Below, piece by piece: positions 7,586-15,088 of a DNA stretch of 23,738 nt. The first letter of the stretch is position 1; every line of letters starts with the position of its first letter. The notes below the pieces were generated by a model. The model did no database searches and was not told the DNA's origin. It saw nothing but the letters and a program-made list of their open reading frames with translations. A program made the translations under genes and the position numbers. Origin of the DNA: Lachnospiraceae bacterium UBA3826 (GTDB taxonomy: Bacteria > Bacillota > Clostridia > Lachnospirales > Lachnospiraceae); NCBI GenBank assembly GCA_002393095.1, contig DGII01000083.1:1-23738 (forward strand), read 5' to 3'.

Positions 7586-7614
7586 ATTATACAAAAATAT
7601 TAAGCAAAATACAA
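7586..7614 (-). promoter_or_regulatory. predicted sigma-A promoter for the P-loop gene
   Basis: On the minus strand TTGTAT (7614-7609), a 17-nt spacer and a perfect TATAAT (7591-7586) lie just after the carboxypeptidase stop codon. Transcription would begin near 7579. The leader carries a small imperfect hairpin (7558-7575, AAGgCAGA paired with TCTGCTT) just before the AAGGAGG ribosome site. Confidence 0.65.
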
Positions 7615-7620
7615 TATGTT

Positions 7621-8583
7621 TTACCTTATTTCTCTAAGTATATCAGCCATCTCCTCATTGACCACGGCTCTGGTGCTTGCCCTGAGTATAACGGCGATAT
7701 ACGGATTGCCTGAGGTGTCCTTGACTATAAGGATAAGGCAATTACCGGCAGCCGAAGTGGTTCCCGTCTTGCCTCCTATGACTGTTACGTTGCTCGGTGC
7801 CGAATAATCTCCTCTTAAGAACAGGTTGGTATTCTTAAAGCTCATGGTCTTCTCGTTGCCCTGAGCGTCGTTATATACAGTCTCATAATCCGTCATATGT
7901 ATGATCTCATTAAAAAGCTCGTACTTGACAGCTTCATTCATCATAAGATACAGATCGTAGGCTGTAGTATAGTGGTCATTATCCGACAGACCGTGTGGAT
8001 TGACGAAATGTGAATTGGTCGCGCCTATGGCAATAGCCTCTTTATTCATAAGCTCCACGAAGGATTCCACATCTCCTCCGACATGCTCCGCAATGGCTAT
8101 GGCAACGTCATTGGCAGAATTAATAAGTAATGCATGCAGGGCTTGATTCATGGTGAGCTGGTCACCGGCCTTAAGCCCTATTCTCGTGGCATCGGAGGAT
8201 ATATTGGTCACGTTCTCGCTGCATGTAATCACATCCTCGGTGTTGCCGTATTTGATGGCGACCAGGGCGGTCATTATCTTGGTAAGCGATGCGGGAGCAA
8301 GTCTTTCGTGAACGTCCTTGGCATAGAGAACTCTCTTGCCGTTGATGTCGAATATACCAGCGGCGGAAGACTCCTCAACCTCGGCACCCGATGTGCCCTC
8401 CACGTCCGAATCCGTAACGGCCAGATCATAAGCAAAGCCGTCAGCGAAATTATTCATCCTGTCGGTCGATACAATGGAGTTGGCGGATACATACTCAAGA
8501 GGAAGAGTCGATCTGCCGCATCCGGTAAGCACCGAAGATACGCAATATATAGTTAATAAGATCAGAGTTTTTCTTCTTTTCAT
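7621..8583 (-). CDS. lipoprotein D-alanyl-D-alanine carboxypeptidase (PBP5/DacA-like)
   Basis: This serine-type D,D-carboxypeptidase removes the terminal D-Ala from peptidoglycan stem peptides outside the cell. All three catalytic motifs are present: SLTK (99-102, nucleophile Ser99), SAN (156-158) and KTG (272-274), plus HxxNPHGL. At 320 residues it is shorter than PBP5 proteins of about 400. It ends soon after the catalytic domain and lacks the beta-rich C-terminal domain and amphipathic anchor. Instead the N-terminus is a lipoprotein signal (MKRRKT, hydrophobic stretch, SVLTGC with Cys22), so membrane anchoring is by lipid. An acidic, Ser-rich linker (about 25-75) precedes the domain. The ATG lies six bases after the mgsA stop with no clear Shine-Dalgarno, so coupling is likely. 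It is the last gene of the long cluster; no hairpin follows, and the next promoter starts immediately. Confidence 0.93.
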   Translation of the reverse strand: MKRRKTLILLTIYCVSSVLTGCGRSTLPLEYVSANSIVSTDRMNNFADGFAYDLAVTDSDVEGTSGAEVEESSAAGIFDINGKRVLYAKDVHERLAPASLTKIMTALVAIKYGNTEDVITCSENVTNISSDATRIGLKAGDQLTMNQALHALLINSANDVAIAIAEHVGGDVESFVELMNKEAIAIGATNSHFVNPHGLSDNDHYTTAYDLYLMMNEAVKYELFNEIIHMTDYETVYNDAQGNEKTMSFKNTNLFLRGDYSAPSNVTVIGGKTGTTSAAGNCLILIVKDTSGNPYIAVILRASTRAVVNEEMADILREIR

Positions 8584-8589
8584 AAAAAG

Positions 8590-8985
8590 CTACTTATACA
8601 TCTCTCTCCATTCCATATCACCGCGGTCGAGAGATTTGATCAAAAGCTCGGCACTTGCAAGGTTGGTCGCAAGCGGAATATTGTGAATATCACACAGTCT
8701 GAATATATTGCCCACATCGGGTTCGTGGGATTTGGGCGTAAGAGGATCTCTTAAGAAGATGACTAAATCTATCTGATTATGCTCAATCTGAGCACCTATC
8801 TGCTGTTCTCCGCCCAGATGCCCTGCCAGGAACTTATGAATATTAAGATTGGTCACTTCCTCAATGAGTCGCCCTGTTGTTCCTGTAGCGTACAGATCGT
8901 TCTTGCTTAAGATGCCTCTGTAAGCGATACAGAAATTCTGCATCAGCTTCTTTTTGTTATCATGTGCGATCAATGCGATATTCAT
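8590..8985 (-). CDS. mgsA: methylglyoxal synthase
   Basis: The enzyme converts dihydroxyacetone phosphate to methylglyoxal and phosphate, a glycolytic bypass that relieves phosphate limitation. The 131-residue protein matches the short Firmicutes form. The phosphate-binding and active-site regions are visible: ALIAHDNKKK (4-13, Asp9), LYATGTTG (31-38), GGEQQIGA (58-65), RDPLTPKSHEPDV (79-91, Asp80, His87, Asp90) and IPLATNLASAE. The catalytic base of E. coli MgsA is Asp71 in GGDQQVGA; here the equivalent residue is Glu60 (codon GAA). AGGAGG sits about 11 nt before the ATG. The gene lies 20 nt after rodA and 6 nt before the carboxypeptidase; the rodA-mgsA neighbour pair is one I know from other Clostridia. 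Confidence 0.94.
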   Translation of the reverse strand: MNIALIAHDNKKKLMQNFCIAYRGILSKNDLYATGTTGRLIEEVTNLNIHKFLAGHLGGEQQIGAQIEHNQIDLVIFLRDPLTPKSHEPDVGNIFRLCDIHNIPLATNLASAELLIKSLDRGDMEWREMYK

Positions 8986-9005
8986 CTGACTGTGTTCCTC
9001 CTGTA

Positions 9006-10127
9006 TTACATTTCCGTAGATAGTTTTTTGCGTTTGTCACCCTGCAGACCTATATTAAGGACGACTCCTATGCCAAGATACAGACTCACAAGCGATGTCA
9101 GTCCATAGCTTACAAAAGGCAGTGGGATACCTGTATTCGGTAAAAGCCCGGTAGTAACCGCTATGTTCATAAAGCCCTGTATAGTAATAAGTCCGGCCAT
9201 GGCATCGGCGATTATGGCACCGGAGAGTGTGGTGGAATAATGAGCTATCCTCATACACTCTATAGCGATCAAAAGCAGTAACAGGATAACTGCCACGGCT
9301 CCTATAAAGCCCAGTTCCTCTCCCACTATGGCATAGATAAAGTCTGTCTGCGGTTCGGATATAAAGTTACCGTTTTTAACGGAAGCGATAACGTTATTGT
9401 TAAGCCCCTTACCGTGCAGCATACCTGAGGATATCGCCGTAATGGAATTCTGCTGCTGGTATACCAGATCCGGGTACTTCTCAGGATAAAGCCATGCAAC
9501 GATTCGCTTAACCTGATAGCCTTTAAGGATAGTCTGGTCTTCCTGCAATATGATACTGAAAAAGACTACTCCCAAAGGTATCAGAGTGCCCAATACGATC
9601 AATACGGTCCTGTATTCCAATCCACCCACGAAAAGCATTATGGAGAAAGTCACCATGATCATTATGGTGGTGGAAAGGTCGGGCTCACTGTACACCAAAG
9701 CCATGGGAATTATAACAAGTACAAGCAGAACACCTATCATCTTGAAGGTGTTAAGCCTCTCCCTGTATTTCATAATAAACTGTGAAAAGAACAAAATCAA
9801 TAATATCTTGGACAACTCGGAGGGCTGGAACTGGAATCCGATATTTAACCATCTCTTGGATTCGTTGACAGTTGTACCGAACAATAGCACTGCCACCAAA
9901 AGCACAAGGTTGAATATATATATTATCCACTTTATATGTGCATACAGCTTATAATCGATTATGGATACTATGATCATGATGATCATGCCCACAAGTATTC
10001 CGTATAGCTGCCTTGTCTGTACGGATTCGCGGGCACTTCCTATGGCAAAATATCCGATAAAGGACAGTGCGATAACGAATATTATCAGTTTAAAGTTATA
10101 ATTTCTCAGTCTATATTGTCGTAACAT
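9006..10127 (-). CDS. rodA: RodA, SEDS-family peptidoglycan glycosyltransferase
   Basis: RodA polymerises glycan strands from lipid II during side-wall growth, in partnership with a class B PBP. The 373-residue protein is almost entirely hydrophobic, with about ten membrane helices, and starts MLRQYRLRNYNFK. SEDS signatures are present: KRWLNIGFQFQPSELSK (91-107), the EPDLST loop (148-153) and TDFIYAIVGEELGFIG (261-276), where Asp262 aligns with the catalytic Asp of RodA. The C-terminal GIPLPFVSYG motif is also present. I call RodA rather than FtsW from its place beside mreBCD and PBP2. It overlaps the minC stop by 17 bases and has only a weak GGAAA before the ATG, so it is probably translated by coupling to minC. 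Clusters of this type usually have minD and minE between minC and rodA; both are missing here. Confidence 0.92.
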   Translation of the reverse strand: MLRQYRLRNYNFKLIIFVIALSFIGYFAIGSARESVQTRQLYGILVGMIIMIIVSIIDYKLYAHIKWIIYIFNLVLLVAVLLFGTTVNESKRWLNIGFQFQPSELSKILLILFFSQFIMKYRERLNTFKMIGVLLVLVIIPMALVYSEPDLSTTIMIMVTFSIMLFVGGLEYRTVLIVLGTLIPLGVVFFSIILQEDQTILKGYQVKRIVAWLYPEKYPDLVYQQQNSITAISSGMLHGKGLNNNVIASVKNGNFISEPQTDFIYAIVGEELGFIGAVAVILLLLLIAIECMRIAHYSTTLSGAIIADAMAGLITIQGFMNIAVTTGLLPNTGIPLPFVSYGLTSLVSLYLGIGVVLNIGLQGDKRKKLSTEM

Positions 10128-10776
10128 TTTCCATTGCTTCGGGGCTTATTATATCACTCACAAGCTCACCGTCTTTATTATATATGATACAGGGTACACT
10201 CTTACGCTTATCGAAAAAGCCCTTGCCTCCGCTCTGTGTATAGCTTAGGACACCTATCTTGCATATGTGCGGATTCATCCTGACAGCGGTGATAAAATGT
10301 CCGTCGTTATTGTCAAGACCTGCGTAGGCATCGCCGGCAAGCTCTCCGAGTATGATTATATCCTTGGTGGCAGCCACCACGCCTCCCTCGTGCACGTTAC
10401 CCATAACGACTAAGGAGCCTTCACTTTCCACGACCTCACCGTTACCTACATCTCCGCGATAGAATCTGCCGTTATTCTCTTCTCTCTGAAGCTCCACACG
10501 CTTTAGGGCCTTGATGAACTTCCTGTTGGTCTCCTCGTTCTTGCCTACAAGACATATGATATTAAGATCTGAGTGCTCATCGATGGTCTGAATGAGCTTC
10601 TTCTCTTCATCTATTGTAAGCATCCGTCCTTCGATGGAAAGAGCCAATGCTGCATCCCTGAAAAATTTCCTGGATTCTTCGAATTTCTCCGCTATCTCAT
10701 TAAGGATATCATCAAAGGGCTCATCCTCTTCAAGATGCAGTGCTATTCCGCCTTTATAGCTTTTGATAACAACCAT
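10111..10776 (-). CDS. minC: septum site-determining protein MinC, without minD/minE
   Basis: MinC inhibits FtsZ assembly away from mid-cell and is normally brought to the membrane by MinD. The product is 221 residues. An N-terminal FtsZ-binding domain (about 1-95) is followed by a C-terminal beta-helix domain (about 105-205) with LVVMGNVHEGG and IIILGELAGDAYAG, both characteristic of the family. Two things are odd. The MinD-contact motif RSGQ, after YRGxL in homologues, reads GNGE here (YRGDVGNGE, codons at 10446-10435). In addition, no minD or minE follows; rodA does. The start is the ATG at 10776, six bases after AAGGAG (10783-10788); a TTG at 10794 overlapping the PBP2 stop has no ribosome site. 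It begins 14 nt after PBP2 and overlaps rodA. Confidence 0.88.
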   Translation of the reverse strand: MVVIKSYKGGIALHLEEDEPFDDILNEIAEKFEESRKFFRDAALALSIEGRMLTIDEEKKLIQTIDEHSDLNIICLVGKNEETNRKFIKALKRVELQREENNGRFYRGDVGNGEVVESEGSLVVMGNVHEGGVVAATKDIIILGELAGDAYAGLDNNDGHFITAVRMNPHICKIGVLSYTQSGGKGFFDKRKSVPCIIYNKDGELVSDIISPEAMENVTTI

Positions 10777-10782
10777 ATTCTT

Positions 10783-10788
10783 CTCCTT
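10783..10788 (-). promoter_or_regulatory. ribosome binding site deciding the minC start
   Basis: AAGGAG lies six bases before the ATG at 10776 and downstream of the alternative TTG at 10794, so it selects the shorter 221-residue MinC. Confidence 0.8.
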
Positions 10789-10790
10789 AA

Positions 10791-13697
10791 TCAATCTCCG
10801 CCGGATATCTCGGCATCGGGAATCTCAGCGGTTCCCGTAACGATCTCATCCTCATCCTCAAGATGGAAATAATACTTGTATATATCTCTTGTAAGGTTGG
10901 CTGCAAATTCCGAGGTATAACCGAAGGCAATACGTGTGGCGATGGCCACTTCGGGATTCTCATAGGGCGCATAGCTTACAAAAAGCGCATGGTTGGCTCT
11001 GTTACGGCTCTCCTGTGCAGTTCCCGTCTTGCCCGCAACATTGACACCAAGATTATTATAGTACGATTTCTGCATGACAACCCTTCTCATGCCGGTGTGG
11101 ATGGCGTTCCAGTATGCGCTGGGAAGATCCACGGTATTACGCAGCTTGGGTGAATATTCCTTGATGGAATTGCCGTTAAGGTCAGTAACCTTGTTAAGCA
11201 GAGTCAGGTCGTAGCAGGTACCGTTATTGGCAACAGTCATCACGTATCTGGCAAGACCTATGGTCGTGAAGTTATTGGTACCCTGACCTATGGCAGAGAG
11301 AACGGGGTATTCGTCGGAAGCCTCCGGTGCTGATTCCTCTATCTCCACACCCGTCTTATCCGTCAGACCGAACATATCAGCATATTTTCTGAGCTTCTCA
11401 AGACCAAGCTCCTCATCATATACACCGTTATCATCCAAAGAGAGCTTATAGCCCACCTCATAGAAGAAGCTGTTGCAGGAATGCTCGATACCGCCGACCA
11501 CATTCAGGCTTCCGTGTCCGCCGGGATATATCCAACATCTGTAGGTCTCGTTCTCGAATCGGTCAAAATAACCCCGACAGGTTATGCTCGACGCTGTATT
11601 GATGACACCCTCTTCGAGTCCTGCGGTAGCAGATACCATCTTGAATGTCGAACCGGGAGCGGTACGCTGCTGGGTGGCATAATTCCACAGAGGTCTCGAC
11701 AGATCGCTCTGTAGCTTCGAATAATAATCGGAGTCTATGGAATTGGCCAGTCTGTTATTGTCATAGCTTGGATATGTTACTAACGCAAGCACATTACCGG
11801 ACATATCAGTTATCACCGAGGAAGCCGAATAAGGATCGAGGGCAAGCTGTCCGGGAGTGATATACAGGTTTTGTATAAGATAGAGCATGAAGCTGTATGA
11901 GGACATCACATTATTGTAGAACTTATCCTTCTCCTGGGCGGTTATGGATATCGCGTCCTGCTCAAGCAAGGTGGCAATTATCTGATATCCTGTTATCTCG
12001 TCATTGCGTATCATGTACTTGTACATTCGCTTGGAGAAGGATACACTTTTACTCAAACGCTCGATAGTATAATCGCATAGACTGTTAAAAACCTCGGCAG
12101 AGTCGGCATACTGACTGTCAAGATTGATCCTGGTCACATCAATACAGTTCTCTGCTATAAGATATCTTAAGTAATCTCCGAGACCTATGGTCTCTTCCAC
12201 TCTCCAAGCAAGATAGGTATCATCCTTCTTATCTATCTCCGAATCCTTGATGACACCGTTTTCCGTGAGCATGGACACAATGAAGCTTTCATATACCTGA
12301 TATTCATTCGGCAGGTCCTTATAGGGCGTATTGGTATCGTTAAGCTCTTCTCTTAATTCATTAAAAACCCTTTCCTGCTTATCCAAAAACGCAGCATATA
12401 TCTGTCTCTCGTTCTCCTTGGCATCCTTGGCCGATAAGTGGGACAGATCGATTATACTGTTATTAAAAAGAGCATAGTATACATCGGTTATCGGTATGAT
12501 ATACTTACTTGCGGCGGTTCCCTCAGGAGGATTGTACTCCTTGACATTCTGGATCTTGGAGACAAGGATACCTGCAAGCTTCTGTTCGAGGATATTGTAC
12601 ACCGCCATCTGCAGATCCCTGTCGATAGTCAGATATACATCATTACCGGCCTGCGGATCTACAAGCTTCTTACTCTCTATAACCTTACCCAGATTATCGA
12701 CATATACGGTCTCACTGCCCTTGACACCCTGAAGATAGGTCTCCATGGTCTTCTCTATACCGGCCTTGCCCACCATATCAGTAAGTATATAGTCATTACG
12801 GGGCTTTACGGTATCACCGAGCATATTACCGCTGTCCATATCGTTATACTGACTTATCTCTTCTTCCGAGATCTTGCCCGTGTAACCGATTATCTGGGAG
12901 AAATATACGCTGTCATTATACTTCCTGATATTATCCTCTTCGATGGCGATGCCTAAGAGAACATCGCTGTTCTCCATAAGAGTCGCTACGGTCTTCTCGC
13001 ATACATCAGTGGCGATGACCGTGGGAATGAACTTCTGATAGCTGTTAAGGCTCATGGCGTAGCGTATATTGACAAGCTTAAGTATCTCTCTCTTGGTATA
13101 GCCCTTGCCTATAACAAAGCTGTCTCTTGGATTCTCAGGATCTAAAGATTCTCCTATACCGAATTTATTGTAGCCGCACAGATAATTAATGACATCCTCG
13201 GCGCTTGAGGTCTCTTCCTCATATTTAAGGTCGCCTATCACCTTGTGACCGTATATATCGGCAAGGAATCTTAACAGCTTTGTATCCGATACGGTGAATT
13301 CGTATTCATTGTCTTCGTTCAGTACTATACTCAGATCTCCGATGGTTCTGTCACCGTTACGCTCCACTATGCGTATAGTCTTCATAAGCGTATCGTTAAG
13401 AGACGCATTACGGCCCTTGCCCGATTCATATACATCCTCCATGGTGACATTGTAGGCAAGCTCATTATAGGCAAGAAGATTGCCGTTACGGTCGAATATC
13501 TTGCCCCTTGTGCTTCCGATGGTTCTCTCCTTCTGAATGCTTAAGGTAAAATTATCCAAAGCATCCTGTCCTCTTACTATCTGAAGGATGAATATCCTGA
13601 CAATGAGCACGATAGCTATCATCAGAATGACTATACCGATCACCAGAGTTCTGCCTGATGAGGAATTTATGAAGTTGTCCTTGATCCTTCTATTCAA
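10791..13697 (-). CDS. mrdA: class B penicillin-binding protein 2 with a large transpeptidase-domain insert
   Basis: This is the elongasome transpeptidase that crosslinks glycan strands made by RodA. It has a short cytoplasmic tail, one membrane helix (about 17-41), a pedestal/dimerisation domain (STRGKIFDRNGNLLAYN, 62-78) and a transpeptidase domain with STFK (683-686, nucleophile Ser683), SCN (740-742) and KTGTAQ (890-895). At 968 residues it is far longer than E. coli PBP2 (about 630). About 245 extra residues, mostly charged and helix-like (roughly 378-622), separate LTIDRDLQMAVYNILE from SASSVITDMSGNVLALV, two segments normally close together. Cys707, Cys721, His728 and Cys741 cluster around the SxN motif and could bind metal. 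The start is TTG at 13697, overlapping mreD by eight bases with only a weak AGAAGG about 12 nt upstream; a TAG 13 codons upstream rules out other common starts. Confidence 0.93.
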   Translation of the reverse strand: MNRRIKDNFINSSSGRTLVIGIVILMIAIVLIVRIFILQIVRGQDALDNFTLSIQKERTIGSTRGKIFDRNGNLLAYNELAYNVTMEDVYESGKGRNASLNDTLMKTIRIVERNGDRTIGDLSIVLNEDNEYEFTVSDTKLLRFLADIYGHKVIGDLKYEEETSSAEDVINYLCGYNKFGIGESLDPENPRDSFVIGKGYTKREILKLVNIRYAMSLNSYQKFIPTVIATDVCEKTVATLMENSDVLLGIAIEEDNIRKYNDSVYFSQIIGYTGKISEEEISQYNDMDSGNMLGDTVKPRNDYILTDMVGKAGIEKTMETYLQGVKGSETVYVDNLGKVIESKKLVDPQAGNDVYLTIDRDLQMAVYNILEQKLAGILVSKIQNVKEYNPPEGTAASKYIIPITDVYYALFNNSIIDLSHLSAKDAKENERQIYAAFLDKQERVFNELREELNDTNTPYKDLPNEYQVYESFIVSMLTENGVIKDSEIDKKDDTYLAWRVEETIGLGDYLRYLIAENCIDVTRINLDSQYADSAEVFNSLCDYTIERLSKSVSFSKRMYKYMIRNDEITGYQIIATLLEQDAISITAQEKDKFYNNVMSSYSFMLYLIQNLYITPGQLALDPYSASSVITDMSGNVLALVTYPSYDNNRLANSIDSDYYSKLQSDLSRPLWNYATQQRTAPGSTFKMVSATAGLEEGVINTASSITCRGYFDRFENETYRCWIYPGGHGSLNVVGGIEHSCNSFFYEVGYKLSLDDNGVYDEELGLEKLRKYADMFGLTDKTGVEIEESAPEASDEYPVLSAIGQGTNNFTTIGLARYVMTVANNGTCYDLTLLNKVTDLNGNSIKEYSPKLRNTVDLPSAYWNAIHTGMRRVVMQKSYYNNLGVNVAGKTGTAQESRNRANHALFVSYAPYENPEVAIATRIAFGYTSEFAANLTRDIYKYYFHLEDEDEIVTGTAEIPDAEISGGD

Positions 13698-14205
13698 CTG
13701 TCTCTTCTGCCTTCTGTTCGTGGTATTGTATTCTGCCTATGACATATTTGATCAGAGGAAAATAGAATATTGCGATTATTGTCGTATATATAACCTCAGG
13801 CAGAATTATTTTAGTCAGATAAAAAACGTAATTAAAATCCCCTCTGAAGAAAAACATAAGTATATAGCATGCATGTCCGAAAGCAAGATCGCTTCCCATT
13901 ATAAGCGCCAAGGGCAGCTTGAAATCTCCGGGAAAAAGAACCTTACGGAATATACCGTTAAGATAGCCTGCAAGCATATATAAAAGCGCATATAATCCGA
14001 GTATCCTTCCGAAGAAGATATCAACTACAAGTCCGCCCAAAAATCCCGATATCATTCCGAAGCGTCTGCCTAACAGAAGCCCTGTCGCAGATACGGTGAT
14101 AAGTAAAAGATTAGGTGTGATATCTCCTATGGTGAACTGCGACAACAGGGTGGATTGCAGTAAAAAGCTTATGAACATGAAGATGAAAGTAACCAGTACA
14201 TACAT
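13690..14205 (-). CDS. mreD: rod shape-determining protein MreD
   Basis: MreD is a polytopic membrane component of the elongasome that links MreC to RodA/PBP2. From the ATG at 14205 the protein is 171 residues, the usual length. It has about five hydrophobic helices and the family-like stretch PNLLLITVSATGLLLGRRFG followed by GLVVDIFFGRILGLYAL. An ATG ten codons earlier (14235) would overlap mreC and lacks a ribosome site. The chosen ATG has GGAG nine bases upstream and begins four bases after the mreC stop. It overlaps the PBP2 gene by eight bases. MreD sequences diverge fast, so recognition rests on hydrophobicity, the motif and its position between mreC and PBP2. Confidence 0.92.
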   Translation of the reverse strand: MYVLVTFIFMFISFLLQSTLLSQFTIGDITPNLLLITVSATGLLLGRRFGMISGFLGGLVVDIFFGRILGLYALLYMLAGYLNGIFRKVLFPGDFKLPLALIMGSDLAFGHACYILMFFFRGDFNYVFYLTKIILPEVIYTTIIAIFYFPLIKYVIGRIQYHEQKAEETVE

Positions 14206-14209
14206 CGAA

Positions 14210-15088
14210 TCAATCTCCGTAAAGGTCGGGAACATTTTTAAGCTCGGTTATCACTAAAACCTCCTCCAAATGCCTGAAATCAACCACCGGTATGAGCGTT
14301 CCGGATTTGGTCAGGTTATTGGAGTCGGTATTGATGGAATCGATATATCCTATCAGTATCCCCTGCAAGTATTTATCGCTTATATTGGATGTCACGACCT
14401 TGTCTCCGACACCCACCAGATTATCCGGATCTGCCAACTGACTGTATTCTATAACGCCGATATCCATAAGCTTAAGACTACCCGTAACTATAAGATTGTC
14501 TCCGGTGGAAAGTGTCATTCCGCTGGTATTGGAGTTGTCGGATATAATGGATATAACCTTGGCATAATTAGGACCTACATCAGTTACGCGACCGACAAGT
14601 CCGCTTCCGGCGATAACATTGCAGTCCACGCTTACACCATCGTTGGTTCCCTTATCTATAATAAAGCCCGAATACCAGTTACCGGAGTCTCTGGCTATTA
14701 TCCGCGCGCCTATCTTGTCATACTGTTCGTATTCCGCATCAAGCTCATACAGTTCACGGAGCTTGGTAAGCTCATATTTATCCTGCTGTAAGATAGTATT
14801 GTCCCTTGTCAGTTCCTCTATCTGCTTCTTAAGCTCTTCATTCTCTTCGATCACCTGATTAAGCGTCTTAAGGTTCTCGGCTCTGTTGATCAAAGAGGTG
14901 CCCACAGCATTTAGTCCCTTCTGAAAAGGGACCAATACATATCCGCTCAGGGTATTAAGCGGCGTAGACAATATATTGGTGGAAAATGACAGGATCATCA
15001 AAACCACACATACCATTGAGAGGATAAGCAGGATATATCTGTTGGGAATATTGATCCGCTCTCTCTTTCTCTTGACCAAAGGGCTCAT
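14210..15088 (-). CDS. mreC: rod shape-determining protein MreC
   Basis: MreC is a bitopic scaffold that spans the membrane and contacts PBP2 on the outside. The 292-residue product has a basic N-terminus (SPLVKRKRERINIPNRY), one membrane helix (about 18-39), and a coiled coil (about 68-112, ENLKTLNQVIEENEELKKQIEEL). The paired beta-domains of the family follow, with ARIIARDSGNWYSGFIIDKG, GLVGRVTDVGPNYAKVISI and the C-terminal LQGILIGYIDSI and VDFRHLEEVLVI. The length is normal. The ATG overlaps the mreB stop by four bases (ATGA), a typical coupled start; the ribosome site is weak. mreD follows four bases after the stop. Confidence 0.95.
   Translation of the reverse strand: MSPLVKRKRERINIPNRYILLILSMVCVVLMILSFSTNILSTPLNTLSGYVLVPFQKGLNAVGTSLINRAENLKTLNQVIEENEELKKQIEELTRDNTILQQDKYELTKLRELYELDAEYEQYDKIGARIIARDSGNWYSGFIIDKGTNDGVSVDCNVIAGSGLVGRVTDVGPNYAKVISIISDNSNTSGMTLSTGDNLIVTGSLKLMDIGVIEYSQLADPDNLVGVGDKVVTSNISDKYLQGILIGYIDSINTDSNNLTKSGTLIPVVDFRHLEEVLVITELKNVPDLYGD
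14215..14218 (-). promoter_or_regulatory. ribosome binding site deciding the mreD start
   Basis: GGAG inside the last mreC codons is nine bases before the ATG at 14205 and downstream of the alternative ATG at 14235, which favours the 171-residue MreD. Confidence 0.6.

Noticed and set aside
10111..10127. Remnant of minD or minE between minC and rodA
   Set aside because: The two genes overlap by 17 bases and both ends are intact, so no remnant can be present there.
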